DNA of 25,033 nucleotides from an uncultured Prevotella sp. (GCA_946998205.1 CAMPYJ010000037.1:1-25033); one strand, 5' to 3'. Counted from the first letter of the stretch, positions 1-8,111 are shown. Numbers and translations: made by a program. The notes: generated from the sequence alone by a model not told the origin.

Positions 1-46
1 CTCTGCTTGTAAGGCAGATGCTCTAAACCAGCTGAGCTAAACGCCC
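1..46 (-). tRNA. tRNA-Val (UAC anticodon), 5' part
   Basis: Read on the minus strand, the segment starts GGGCGTTTAGCTCAGCTGG and continues through D-arm and anticodon arm. The seven-base anticodon loop is CTTACAA, so the anticodon is UAC (plus-strand positions 9-11), which reads valine codons. The window begins inside the gene, so the variable loop, T-arm and acceptor 3' side are missing. The 5' end at 46 is set by the acceptor GGGCG. A consensus promoter lies just upstream at 70-101. Confidence 0.93.
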
Positions 47-69
47 ATTCTTTATCCAGAATGTGGGTG

Positions 70-101
70 CAAAGATAATTCGTTTTTGCGAGACCTCCAA
101 A
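70..101 (-). promoter_or_regulatory. Promoter of the tRNA-Val gene
   Basis: On the minus strand, TTTG (98-101) is followed after 20 bp by TATCTTTG (70-77). This matches the Bacteroidota sigma-A consensus (-33 TTTG, -7 TAnnTTTG). Transcription would start about 15-20 bases before the tRNA 5' end. Confidence 0.75.
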
Positions 102-837
102 CTTTTTTCCATATTTTTCATCCACGTTGACACGTTGTTTCATAGCAGGGGCCTGTTGCGGAACGACAGATGATACGGAGGAGGTAAACATGAACATCCC
201 TCTGTGAATCGTTTCCTGCATCTGATTCATGGCAAAAACCATCGCTCCACAGAACTTTCTCCAAAAGGTTTCGCATCCAAAGAATGTCTGTTCTTTTTAC
301 CAAATAATGCCCCTAAAACGGCACTTGAAAACTTTTAAAATAGAAAAAATCAACAGGTAGGCAGGATACAAAAAAGCGTTGTTTTGGGAAGAATTATCGA
401 CTTTTGGCTGAAAAGCAATGAGATGGACGCATTAAACGCATCACCTTGGCGCACAATCTACATGGTATTGCACCGCAAAAGCATACAGATAACATCCTTA
501 GAGCTATGCTATTGGTGCGAAAAAATGAAGAAATAGAGAGTTAAAAGCAGAATAATCAGCGTAACACATTCAATTACAACGAATTACAAAACCCGCTCAT
601 ATTTAGCGTATTTGCAAGCAGAAGTAAGGTTGATGGATTTCAAGCCAAGGATAAGAGCGATGATCGTCACGAAAATTCATCACCATCGCAGTGGCGTAGA
701 TGGAGCGAGTGTTGCATACGCAAAGCATTTGTATCACTGCTATCAACATCAACAGTTCACGATTGTGCGTTCGGAGTACGGCTCTACCCCATCGGTTTTC
801 AGCCACCATTCACAATGGGAAAGTGGCTGAATGCCGT
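102..837. other. Long intergenic region, no recognisable gene
   Basis: About 740 bp between the tRNA promoter and the LOG-family gene. It holds only short open frames on both strands (under 80 codons), with no composition or motif I recognise as coding. A 33-base stretch at 454-486 matches 15081-15113 at 25 of 33 positions without gaps, suggesting a degenerate dispersed repeat. A decayed gene is possible but I cannot identify one. Confidence 0.5.
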
Positions 838-1371
838 TCATGGCCCTACGAATTGCTTGAGTTCTTCCAACGAATGAGCCACCTTGATTTGTTGATGGTA
901 ATCGCCCCTGATCACGCCTCTGGCCGTTAAATCGTCCAAAAGAGCCACCAGCGCATCCCAAAAGCCATTCATGTTGTAAAGAATCACTTGCTGTTGATGG
1001 TAGCCAATGCTGTGTGCGGCTACCACTGAGAATATCTCATCCAAGGTACCAACACCGCCCGGAAGAGCGATGGAGACATCACTTTGCGCCAACATCAGCT
1101 CTTTGCGGTCGCTCAGGTTGTCGCAAGGAATCTCCACGTCAACATAGTCAGACACTCTTCCGCGCTCCTCTATGACAGACGGCACCACGCCGATGGTTTG
1201 TCCACCCGCCTCATGCACGGCCTTTGCGACACACTCCATGAGACCCAGGTTGCAACCGCCGAACACGAGTGAATGACCCTGTTCGGCCATCCACCTCCCC
1301 AGTTGTTCGGTCAGCGTGAAATATTCGGGGGCGATAGTATCATTTGCTGAGCAAAAAACGGCAATTTTCAT
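838..1371 (-). CDS. LOG-family (TIGR00730) Rossmann-fold protein, probable nucleotide 5'-monophosphate phosphoribohydrolase
   Basis: A 177-residue protein, a normal length for the LOG/TIGR00730 family. Characterised members cleave ribose 5-phosphate from cytokinin nucleotides or other nucleoside monophosphates. The N-terminal strand KIAVFCSAND and the glycine-rich FGGCNLGLME (about 37-46) form the Rossmann nucleotide site. The hallmark PGGVGTLDE is at 104-112, preceded by an RKELM segment (89-93) that supplies the usual catalytic Arg. The start is the only ATG before the KIAVFCS strand. It lies 82 bp after the HIT gene on the same strand and no promoter of its own was found, so it may be the third gene of the greA-HIT cluster. 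Family is confident; the physiological substrate is not known. Confidence 0.88.
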   Translation of the reverse strand: MKIAVFCSANDTIAPEYFTLTEQLGRWMAEQGHSLVFGGCNLGLMECVAKAVHEAGGQTIGVVPSVIEERGRVSDYVDVEIPCDNLSDRKELMLAQSDVSIALPGGVGTLDEIFSVVAAHSIGYHQQQVILYNMNGFWDALVALLDDLTARGVIRGDYHQQIKVAHSLEELKQFVGP

Positions 1372-1453
1372 CGTTGGTTAAATTGAAGGATGATTGGCGA
1401 ATAACCCGCCTTACATATATTCTCTTGTAAGCCGAGTGCCTTGGAAAAACAAA

Positions 1454-1852
1454 TTAAAGTTTTTGAAACTCGCCGTAGATGCGGTCGGCAATCGACTTGA
1501 ATTCTTCTTCAGAAAGTTTCAAATGTTCTTTTCTAAAGTTCACATCCGCCTCACTGTTCATGGGAATGAGGTGGATATGCGCATGCGGCACCTCAAGTCC
1601 CAGCACCACTTGCGCCACCTTTTTACACGGGAAGGCGCGCCTCAGGGCTACCGCCACCTTTTTGGCGAACACCTGATACTCGGCCAACTCATCATCGTCC
1701 ATGTCGAAAATGTAGTCCACCTCACGCCGCGGAATAACCAGCGTGTGTCCTTTCTGCAACGGACTGATGTCCAGAAAGGCATAAAATTTCTCACTCTCCG
1801 CACACTTGTAGCTGGGAATTTCGCCAGCAGCTATTTTAGAAAAAACGTCCAT
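1454..1852 (-). CDS. HIT-family nucleotide-binding hydrolase
   Basis: From the ATG at 1852 this is a 132-residue histidine-triad protein. The active-site HAHIH lies at about 90-94, followed by LIP. The N-terminal half carries the family pattern FxxIxxxExPxxxxxES and the LDISPLQKGHTLVIP segment. HIT enzymes hydrolyse nucleoside phosphoramidates or dinucleoside polyphosphates; which applies here cannot be read from sequence. I chose 1852 because family members begin at MDVFSKIAAGEIP. An in-frame ATG at 1870 overlaps the greA stop as ATGA and would add six residues, so it could instead be a coupled start. It is co-directional and essentially continuous with greA. Confidence 0.9.
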   Translation of the reverse strand: MDVFSKIAAGEIPSYKCAESEKFYAFLDISPLQKGHTLVIPRREVDYIFDMDDDELAEYQVFAKKVAVALRRAFPCKKVAQVVLGLEVPHAHIHLIPMNSEADVNFRKEHLKLSEEEFKSIADRIYGEFQKL

Positions 1853-1866
1853 GACCCTACCGTGTT

Positions 1867-2334
1867 TCATTCAACCGTTATCTTGTCAATACGCAGTTTG
1901 ATAGTGCCTGCCGGTATTTTGACATCCACCTCATCACCCACTTTCTTGTTCAGCAGTCCTTGCGCGATAGGTGTCTTGATGGAAATCTTCCCCGCCTTGA
2001 GGTCAGCCTCGCTCTCACTGACGATGGTATACGCCATTTTTGACTTCGTCTTCATGTTCGTCATCTCCACTTTGGACAAGATCTGCACGGTGTCGGTGCT
2101 GAGACGCGACACGTCAACGATTTTGGCCTCGGCGATGGTCAGTTTCATTTTATTGATTTTATCTTCGAGATGCGCCTGCGCTTCCTTGGCGGCGTCATAT
2201 TCAGAGTTCTCACTCAAATCACCCTTATCACGCGCTTCCGCGATGGCAGCTGATGCCTTCGGGCGCTCAATAGATTCGAGCCGGGTAAGCTCAGCTACGA
2301 GATTGTCGTAGCCTTCTTGTGACATGTAAGCCAT
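1867..2334 (-). CDS. greA: Transcription elongation factor GreA
   Basis: GreA binds in the RNA polymerase secondary channel and stimulates cleavage of backtracked RNA. From the ATG at 2334 the product is 155 residues, the usual length, starting MAYMSQEGYD. The coiled-coil tip carries GDLSENSEYDAAKE (about 38-51), matching the GreA acidic tip. The C-terminal FKBP-like domain is complete and ends ITVE. A longer frame reaches 2400, but those extra 22 codons lack similarity to GreA and run into the leader hairpin, so I reject that start. The gene's stop overlaps an ATG of the HIT frame (ATGA). A promoter-like site lies at 2456-2485, giving a leader of about 115 nt. Confidence 0.95.
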   Translation of the reverse strand: MAYMSQEGYDNLVAELTRLESIERPKASAAIAEARDKGDLSENSEYDAAKEAQAHLEDKINKMKLTIAEAKIVDVSRLSTDTVQILSKVEMTNMKTKSKMAYTIVSESEADLKAGKISIKTPIAQGLLNKKVGDEVDVKIPAGTIKLRIDKITVE

Positions 2335-2388
2335 AACGTTATAAGTATTTATTGTTAATAATTGCTTTGGTGAAGACGTTAAAAGAAA

Positions 2389-2420
2389 GAATTCCGACAT
2401 CTACCAACGTGTCGGAATTC
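2389..2420 (-). promoter_or_regulatory. Strong hairpin in the greA leader, possible attenuator
   Basis: GAATTCCGACA (2389-2399) and TGTCGGAATTC (2410-2420) form a perfect 11-bp stem with a 10-base loop. On the minus strand (greA sense) it is followed by TTTCTTTTAACG, a U-rich tract resembling an intrinsic terminator. It lies between the inferred promoter and the greA ATG, so it could end transcription early or give a short leader RNA of about 70 nt. A greA-leader RNA (GraL) is known in Escherichia coli; any functional parallel here is inference. Confidence 0.6.
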
Positions 2421-2455
2421 CTTTTCCTAAGTCCTCGTTTGCTGTTCACTTTTCG

Positions 2456-2485
2456 CAAAGTTATACATTCTTTTCCAACAAACAA
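2456..2485 (-). promoter_or_regulatory. Likely greA promoter
   Basis: The minus strand reads TAACTTTG (2456-2463), fitting the -7 consensus TAnnTTTG. A TTG (2483-2485) lies 19 bp upstream; an alternative TTTG (2479-2482) is only 15 bp away. Transcription would start near 2450. Confidence 0.55.
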
Positions 2486-2600
2486 GTATTTTCACATTAT
2501 TTATCAAATGGTTGGCACGTATTCTAACAACGGATGATTCGCCTTTAGGATTGATTTATATCAAGAAACGGGCATTAAAACCAAATTGTTTACGCAAACA

Positions 2601-2632
2601 GTTGTTATTACATTTAAACAGCACTACCTTTG
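2601..2632 (+). promoter_or_regulatory. Promoter of a plus-strand small RNA
   Basis: GTTG at 2601-2604, a 20-bp spacer, then TACCTTTG at 2625-2632. This is a good match to the Bacteroidota consensus (-33 TTG, -7 TAnnTTTG). It points toward a terminator only about 60 bp downstream, with no gene in between. Confidence 0.7.
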
Positions 2633-2637
2633 CAGCG

Positions 2638-2700
2638 TGTTTTTCATAGTATTAGATTTAAGGTTAACAAAGATTGGGACTCGGCGGAGCCCCTTTTTTT
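2638..2700 (+). ncRNA. Putative free-standing small RNA of about 62 nt
   Basis: The segment is bounded by a consensus promoter (-7 box ending at 2632) and an intrinsic terminator (hairpin 2676-2693, then seven T). It contains no start codon followed by a useful frame. Its A/T-rich 5' part (2638-2675, including TTAGATTTAAGGTTAACAAA) resembles a leader I recall upstream of cold-shock genes in Bacteroidales; I could not verify this. No cold-shock gene follows here: the next gene is the convergent OMP barrel. It may be a stand-alone small RNA or a leader left after loss of its gene. Ends are estimated. Confidence 0.55.
2676..2700 (+). terminator. Intrinsic terminator of the small RNA
   Basis: GGGACTC pairs with GAGCCC(C) across a GGCG loop with one bulged A, directly followed by seven T (2694-2700). 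Confidence 0.75.
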
Positions 2701-2738
2701 ATGTCCATACGTCAAGTATGTTGGCTTGCTGACACACG

Positions 2739-2766
2739 AAAAGAGGCAACCATTGCTGGCTGCCTC
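2739..2766 (-). terminator. Intrinsic terminator of the OMP gene
   Basis: On the minus strand GAGGCAGCC pairs with GGTTGCCTC (one G-T pair) across a six-base loop (2743-2766), followed by TTTT (2739-2742). It lies about 33 bp past the OMP stop. Confidence 0.7.
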
Positions 2767-2798
2767 AGTGTATAGTTTGGCAGATTCTGCCGAGTATC

Positions 2799-3365
2799 TT
2801 ACAAATCAAACTTGTAACCTAATGTTACCTGGAACACGCTGTTCTTTGCATCGAGGTTGTCGAAAACCTTGGTTACGCCCCAATTGTAGCGTCCGTCGAT
2901 AACGATATTGGAAAACTCATAAGAGAGACCAACTGGGATAGCGAGGTCGAAGCCCTTAGCCTTGGTGCCGCCTTTGTCCACTGCAAATGCTGGCTGAACA
3001 CCCAATTTGACTGCCAATCCAGGCACAACGTATACATTCGCCATGACAGGCACATTGATGTAGGCCAGATTAATCTTAGGATCCTTGAACTCGAATTTTG
3101 CCTTGCCTATCTTGACGTCACCATCCTGCTTCACGCCTTCTTGTGCGTACATCACACCTCCAGTAAGACTGAAAATGTCAGATACCTGATACTCCAATTC
3201 GGCACCAGCTGTGAAGCCAACTTTCATCTTTGTCTTTTCAAACTCGGTCATTGTTGCACCCACAACACCTAACTGCGGCTTCAAAGAAACTGTTCCTACT
3301 GTGCGTTGCGCAAATGTTGCTACGGACGAAAGCAGTACAACTGCTGTTAAAATCATCTTTTTCAT
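2799..3365 (-). CDS. Small outer-membrane beta-barrel protein (porin-family fold)
   Basis: A 188-residue exported protein. The N-terminus MKKMILTAVVLLSSVATFAQ is a clear signal peptide, probably cut after the AQ at about 20. The rest alternates polar and hydrophobic residues in strand-length runs and ends VTLGYKFDL, with the terminal aromatic-plus-hydrophobic pattern typical of barrels inserted by the BAM machinery. It fits the OMP_b-brl/PorT-like group common in Bacteroidota, about eight strands. The ligand is unknown and such proteins are usually annotated only as barrels. It is a single-gene unit with its own promoter (3433-3460) and terminator (2739-2766). Confidence 0.88.
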   Translation of the reverse strand: MKKMILTAVVLLSSVATFAQRTVGTVSLKPQLGVVGATMTEFEKTKMKVGFTAGAELEYQVSDIFSLTGGVMYAQEGVKQDGDVKIGKAKFEFKDPKINLAYINVPVMANVYVVPGLAVKLGVQPAFAVDKGGTKAKGFDLAIPVGLSYEFSNIVIDGRYNWGVTKVFDNLDAKNSVFQVTLGYKFDL

Positions 3366-3432
3366 AAGCGTTCTTGTTTTTAGTTTTTGTAAATAAATCC
3401 TGATTTGCTAATCTTTTTATTGAACTCACAAG

Positions 3433-3460
3433 CAAATGTAAGTTGTTTTCGGGTAACAAA
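3433..3460 (-). promoter_or_regulatory. Likely promoter of the OMP gene
   Basis: Minus strand: TTTG (3457-3460), 16-bp spacer, TACATTTG (3433-3440). The -7 box is exact, the spacer slightly short. It leaves a leader of about 65 nt before the ATG at 3365. Confidence 0.55.
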
Positions 3461-3508
3461 CATACATTTGTCTTATTTTTTATTTAATTATGACTACATT
3501 CTGGTTTG

Positions 3509-6500
3509 TTAACACAATCGCGCGGGAATGTCATCTATCAATAATTTGAACAGCGGATTAGCCGACAACACCGCCTCATTGCCCAATACGATCAACTGTT
3601 TTCGGGCTCTTGTCAGGGCTACATTCAACTTGCGGTCTATCCAAGCCTGCCCTTCCAGGAAGCTGTTGGCCGTGAGAAAATCCAACTGGTAGCGGTTCTG
3701 TACGGTGAAAGAGTAGATGATGACATCACGTTGACTGCCCTGATAACGCTCCACGGTGTCGACATCCACTTGCATGAGTTGTGAGATGCCCGTCTTTTCT
3801 ATCTCTTTACGAACCATTGCAATCTGGTTGCGATAAGGCACTATCACGCCCACCGTCTTCTGTACGTCAAACTTTTCTTTCGCCAACCGATGGATGCGGC
3901 GCAACAAGTCGGCCACCTTTCGGGCCTCGTCTGGATTCACTTTATCAGAGAGCCTCACGTTTTGCGTGAAGTGAGAGGGATAGTAAAGCAACCGATGGCT
4001 CACCAACAAAGCGTCAGTCTCATCCTGCGGCACCGCCGTATAACCGATATCTTCGCCCACCTGGTGTGGCAATGGAACGGGCTGCAGCTGCTCCTTGGCA
4101 TAGAACATCTTGTTGGGAAAGGCGGCAATGGCTGGATGCATGCGGCCTTGTTTGCGCAGCGTGTCCACGAAGTCGGCACGTCCCTGCCGCTCTTCCCATC
4201 GGATGAGTCGCTCAAACAGTGAGTTTCGGCAGTCGGTCAGACAGATGTTCCGCAAGTCGGCATCGGTCACTTGCGATTCAGACGCGTCTTGCTGGACCAC
4301 GGCGGGCAGCTGCTTGTAGTCGCCAATGAGGATGAATTTGTCAATATTAGGTTGATGACCGAAGGCCAAGCCAGAGCCTCCCTCCTCCGAAACGTGGCTC
4401 GACAGAATGCCTACAAGGTTAGGTTCCAATATCTGACTGGCCTCATCAATGAGTGCCAGACTGAAATGCTTGATGGCAAAGATGAAGGGCTTGCTCATCA
4501 TCATCGACGTAGTGCTCACGATGAGGCGCATGTCTGCGAACCGCTGCCGCAGGTCGTTCAGCTTGGGATGGTCATCAATGGTCTGCCCCAAGAGATGACC
4601 CTTGAAGCGTGGGTCACAGCTGTACTCGTTGCCCAGACGTATAAAATCGAGACCTTCGTCGCACAACATGCCACAAATCTCATCCACGGCACGGTTGGTG
4701 TAGGCCATGAGAAGAATGTTCGCATCAGGATTTTCCAACTCTTCCAGCACCATATAACGCAGAGCCATCGATGTTTTACCCGTTCCTGGAGGCCCCACCA
4801 GCAGGAAATAGTCTTGTGCCTGTTTGGCTTTCAGCACCACGTCATCATAGTCAGGATGATAGCTTCGGGACAGCGTCAGGGCGTGATTGATGCGTGGTTC
4901 ACGCTGTCCCAACAACAAGTCGCGCCGCTCTTTCGAGGTGGTCATCAGCGTATGCAGAGCATGCATGGCTGACGCGCCACCCGCATCAGAGGCACTATGC
5001 TCCACTGCGTATACCAAAGGCGTGTGATGGGCATGCCGTTTACCCTCTTCCACCGTATATAATAGGTCATCATTCTGTTGTGCATCTGTCAGATGAACGG
5101 CTATCTCATCGGTCTTGACGTACATGATGAAGCCCTTGAACAGGATGCTCCGACGCACGTCAGGCACACTATCGGGATGATAGCCGTACAGATATACCAT
5201 GTCGCCCCGTCTGAAATTGGGCAGGAAGTCTTCACCCTGGTCGGGAACGGCGAGCGTGATTTCATCAAATCCTCGGCTGCGGGTTCGTTTCTTCTGCGTG
5301 ATGGTGAGGCCGGTATAGATATTCCCCATCTCCTTTTTCTCGCTCAACGGCATGTTCCACAGGTCAGCACTGCTGCGCCCGCTGCCATCAACGCCACCGG
5401 TTTTCGAGATGAGTTGTTCTTTCAGCACGAAGGTCATCATGCGGCAGAAATATGCTTTCTCCAGCTTGCTCATTTGCTCCAGCGGCACCGTGATGGCCTC
5501 TATCTGCGGCAGTAAGAAACGATTGTAGAAGTAAGTGTTGGTATTCTCCGTGTTCAGTGTTTGCGGGTTGAGCTGTGGCAGCATGTTTGCGAATCCCTCG
5601 AGGGCACTCGTATAATCGGCAGCCACGATGAGATTGCGCAGCTTGAGGGCTTCATGGATGAGCATGTCCAACCTACTGACGTCCATCAAGCCTGTCGGCA
5701 ACGCGTATTTCGAATACAACAGAAAGATGCGGGTGGCCTTGTCGGACAGGCGGAAGTTGTACCTCAGCACACCATAGTACAGCAGTGCCTGCACATAGTG
5801 CGCCTCAACGTGCTGGTTGCCATGTCGGTTGTGGCTGCCGTATTCCAGATTCATGTTCTTTCCCGACTTCTGTTCAACCAGCAATCTGAAGTCGGTGGTC
5901 ATCATATCCACACGCCCTTGTATGCCCAACTGCTCACATACGAAGGACGGTTCCAGCAAGGCTCGCTCCCGATTGTAGGTCTTGAACAGTTCTGCAACGA
6001 TTTGCTGCAGGTTCTTCACCTGCTTCATGGCCTCCACCTTAAACGCCACTGGATCCAGGTCGGTGCATGTACAGTATTCCAAAGCCTTCTCCCTGAAGTT
6101 GTCTTTCAGTGTTTCTGCCATGTCAAACGCATGCTCTCCATGCGCATGGATGATGTCATCGAGCGCGCTACCGGCAAAATTTCCCAAAATGGTATGCCGC
6201 GTATTGGCCTTATCCTTCATGCGGTTGATGGTGAAGAGGGCCGGATGATGACCATATTCCGTAAAACATGTCGCCAGAGAACTGATGTCCACCAGGTAGT
6301 CGGGGATGACGATGATGCGACGTGGCGTAACCAGATGATCCTTCACCTGACAGTCCAAGAGGTTCAACGGCATGCCCTTGCGCAAGATGTCATGAAGATA
6401 CGAGAGGTCGGCAAACTGCTCCTCACTGGTATATTCTACTTGCAAAAGGCGCTCATCGGTTTCCCCATCGGGCATCACCCAGATGAAGTGTTCGTCCCAT

Positions 6501-6940
6501 TGCCTCACGATGCAGCGGATGTAACGTTCGTCCAACCGCAATGTTTGTCGCGTTTGTTGAGCCCGAACGGGTATTTTGCCGACTAAAAAAGAAGGAACAG
6601 CCTCTCTGAACACTGCCGAGATGAAGACACAAAGCGCACGAACATCGTAGGTAAGGTCTTCTGGTAAGATGGGCGATGACGAGTTGGAGTGGCGTCGCAT
6701 CTGGTGAATGGCGCGGGTATCGGCCATCGATAAGCCACACTGGGTACACAGATGATCCACGCGAGCGTTGAGGTCGCCAAAGCTATAGGAGGTGTTTCGC
6801 AAACCGGCGGCACACGCCATCACCAACGTCTCGTGCAACATTTTATTGACCGGCGCACCCTCCTGAGAGCCAGTCTCAAGGATTTGGGCCGCCCGTTGGT
6901 AGAGTTCGTTGGCCGTGACGTAGGTTTGCGTTTGCTGCAT
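3509..6940 (-). CDS. Dna2-like fusion: PD-(D/E)XK nuclease domain plus superfamily 1 helicase
   Basis: A 1143-residue protein. A PD-(D/E)XK-like site is visible at about 342-360: GRVDMM, then LVEQKSGK, giving the D...ExK pattern. The helicase half has Walker A GPPGTGKTS (about 713-721), Walker B LIDEAS (about 829-834), GDYKQLPAV (motif III region), QGSQRDVIIYS (motif V region) and VALTRARKQL (motif VI, about 1108-1117). This order is that of Dna2/Upf1-like SF1 helicases (AAA_11/AAA_12 domains) with an N-terminal nuclease. The likely role is ATP-driven unwinding and cleavage of DNA in repair, replication or defence; the sequence does not decide which. It begins 24 bp after the upstream hydrolase gene ends, so the two form an operon from the promoter at 8061-8092. 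No disruption is seen. Confidence 0.87.
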   Translation of the reverse strand: MQQTQTYVTANELYQRAAQILETGSQEGAPVNKMLHETLVMACAAGLRNTSYSFGDLNARVDHLCTQCGLSMADTRAIHQMRRHSNSSSPILPEDLTYDVRALCVFISAVFREAVPSFLVGKIPVRAQQTRQTLRLDERYIRCIVRQWDEHFIWVMPDGETDERLLQVEYTSEEQFADLSYLHDILRKGMPLNLLDCQVKDHLVTPRRIIVIPDYLVDISSLATCFTEYGHHPALFTINRMKDKANTRHTILGNFAGSALDDIIHAHGEHAFDMAETLKDNFREKALEYCTCTDLDPVAFKVEAMKQVKNLQQIVAELFKTYNRERALLEPSFVCEQLGIQGRVDMMTTDFRLLVEQKSGKNMNLEYGSHNRHGNQHVEAHYVQALLYYGVLRYNFRLSDKATRIFLLYSKYALPTGLMDVSRLDMLIHEALKLRNLIVAADYTSALEGFANMLPQLNPQTLNTENTNTYFYNRFLLPQIEAITVPLEQMSKLEKAYFCRMMTFVLKEQLISKTGGVDGSGRSSADLWNMPLSEKKEMGNIYTGLTITQKKRTRSRGFDEITLAVPDQGEDFLPNFRRGDMVYLYGYHPDSVPDVRRSILFKGFIMYVKTDEIAVHLTDAQQNDDLLYTVEEGKRHAHHTPLVYAVEHSASDAGGASAMHALHTLMTTSKERRDLLLGQREPRINHALTLSRSYHPDYDDVVLKAKQAQDYFLLVGPPGTGKTSMALRYMVLEELENPDANILLMAYTNRAVDEICGMLCDEGLDFIRLGNEYSCDPRFKGHLLGQTIDDHPKLNDLRQRFADMRLIVSTTSMMMSKPFIFAIKHFSLALIDEASQILEPNLVGILSSHVSEEGGSGLAFGHQPNIDKFILIGDYKQLPAVVQQDASESQVTDADLRNICLTDCRNSLFERLIRWEERQGRADFVDTLRKQGRMHPAIAAFPNKMFYAKEQLQPVPLPHQVGEDIGYTAVPQDETDALLVSHRLLYYPSHFTQNVRLSDKVNPDEARKVADLLRRIHRLAKEKFDVQKTVGVIVPYRNQIAMVRKEIEKTGISQLMQVDVDTVERYQGSQRDVIIYSFTVQNRYQLDFLTANSFLEGQAWIDRKLNVALTRARKQLIVLGNEAVLSANPLFKLLIDDIPARLC

Positions 6941-6964
6941 GTCGCAAAAACAATCAAGAATTGG

Positions 6965-7960
6965 CTACTGTCCACCCAGGCGGTCGAAGTACACGATGAG
7001 TTCTTCCCACGTCTTGAACTCATCACTGCCATAAGCCAGACAAGTACCCATGAAACCCTCTCGCTCCTCGGGGGTGATGAGATAGTCGCCATAGAGCAGC
7101 TGCGGCTGATTGGTGAAGATTACCCGATCGTAGGCCGGAGCCGACAGATACTCCTCCACCCATGCCTGCACTTCGCCGACATAGCCATGGTCGTTGGTAG
7201 GCGCAGCAGCCACGATGTACACCTGGTAACACTCGATGAGCATCTCATAGGCCTTGTGCATGCTCGACGTGGCCTTGCCGTAACTGTCGTGCAGCGTTGC
7301 GTAGTCGATGTAAATGATGGGGCGTTCGCGCCCCTCTTGGCGGTCGTCAATCCAGCGTATCACGGGAATGAGATAGTGGAAGGCCACCTTGTCGGTGAGT
7401 CTATGGGCGCCATGGAAGCGGATGGCCTGTGGATAGTGCTCGCGAAAAAGGTCGAAGGTGTGCACCAGCGGATCCTCATCGCCGAAGAGACCGTAGACCC
7501 GCCTTCGCTCCTCGGGCGTGACACTGGCGAAACACTGTTCCGTGATGTCCTTGAACTCGTTGACCAACGCCTTGGTGACAATCACTTCGGTCTCACCGTC
7601 CTTGCGTGGGTTCTGGAACGACTGCTTGCCCATCAAACCGTGGTCGTGCATGGTCAGCCCCATCTGGAAAGCCGGATTCACCAGTATGCGGTCGTAACCC
7701 GTGAGCATCTCGGTATACATGCCGCCCATGGAGGTGCCGATGATAAGGTCGGGATGGTGGCTCTGGCACAGTTGCCTCAGCAGATCCATCGCCTCGACGG
7801 GATGCACTGGCAGGTCTTCGGCCACGACGTTCGCCTGGGGCAACAGTTCCCTGAGCATGGCCACCGTGCCCGACTGGGCCGACGACATGAAGCCATGAAC
7901 GTACATGAGGGTCTTGCCCTTCATCAAATCGGGATATTGTTTCTTATACGGATTGTCCAT
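6965..7960 (-). CDS. YqiA-like alpha/beta hydrolase fused to a degenerate HAD-type domain
   Basis: A 331-residue protein with two parts. Residues about 15-207 resemble YqiA/YcfP (UPF0227) esterases: oxyanion HGF (22-24), nucleophile elbow GTSMGG with Ser77, acidic GDEDPLV (160-166) and GAHRLTD with His186, a full Ser-Asp-His set. Residues about 213-328 follow the layout of bacterial 5'(3')-deoxyribonucleotidases: IIYIDYATL at the nucleophile motif, VYIVAAAP at motif II, then RVIFTNQPQLLYGDYLI. The second acidic residue of DxD is Ala221, the motif II Ser/Thr is Ala, and the usual acidic pair after DYLI is Thr-Pro, so this half is probably catalytically dead. The ATG at 7960 has an AGGAGG 7 nt upstream (7968-7973). 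It is first in an operon with the nuclease-helicase. Substrate unknown. Confidence 0.78.
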   Translation of the reverse strand: MDNPYKKQYPDLMKGKTLMYVHGFMSSAQSGTVAMLRELLPQANVVAEDLPVHPVEAMDLLRQLCQSHHPDLIIGTSMGGMYTEMLTGYDRILVNPAFQMGLTMHDHGLMGKQSFQNPRKDGETEVIVTKALVNEFKDITEQCFASVTPEERRRVYGLFGDEDPLVHTFDLFREHYPQAIRFHGAHRLTDKVAFHYLIPVIRWIDDRQEGRERPIIYIDYATLHDSYGKATSSMHKAYEMLIECYQVYIVAAAPTNDHGYVGEVQAWVEEYLSAPAYDRVIFTNQPQLLYGDYLITPEEREGFMGTCLAYGSDEFKTWEELIVYFDRLGGQ

Positions 7961-7967
7961 TTCTATA

Positions 7968-7973
7968 CCTCCT
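7968..7973 (-). promoter_or_regulatory. Strong Shine-Dalgarno AGGAGG before the hydrolase gene
   Basis: AGGAGG on the minus strand lies seven bases from the ATG at 7960. Bacteroidota rarely rely on such sites, so it stands out and fixes this start. Confidence 0.7.
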
Positions 7974-8060
7974 CACTTCTCTCACACCCCATTCCCATGG
8001 TGCGGCATGACGCGCGAAACGTCTTTCCAGCGCAGCATCATTCGGATGGTTTCGTTGATG

Positions 8061-8092
8061 CAAATATAGAGATTTAGCGGCGAACCAACAAA
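8061..8092 (-). promoter_or_regulatory. Promoter of the hydrolase-helicase operon
   Basis: Minus strand: TTTG (8089-8092), 20-bp spacer, TATATTTG (8061-8068). This is a full match to the Bacteroidota consensus with ideal spacing. It sits just past the hsdR stop and gives a leader of about 95 nt. Confidence 0.75.
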
Positions 8093-8111
8093 CTTTTTCA
8101 ACATCAAAATA

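Noticed and set aside
1394..2311. 305-codon open frame on the plus strand
   Set aside because: It is antisense to the HIT and greA genes, which have clear family motifs; it has no recognisable domain of its own.
3457..3522. Terminator formed by GGTAACAAAC and GTTTGTTAAC after the helicase gene
   Set aside because: The arms are more than 40 bases apart, the pairing is imperfect, and no T run follows the stem.
6752..8077. 441-codon open frame on the plus strand
   Set aside because: Antisense to the hydrolase gene and the start of the helicase gene, both supported by catalytic motifs.
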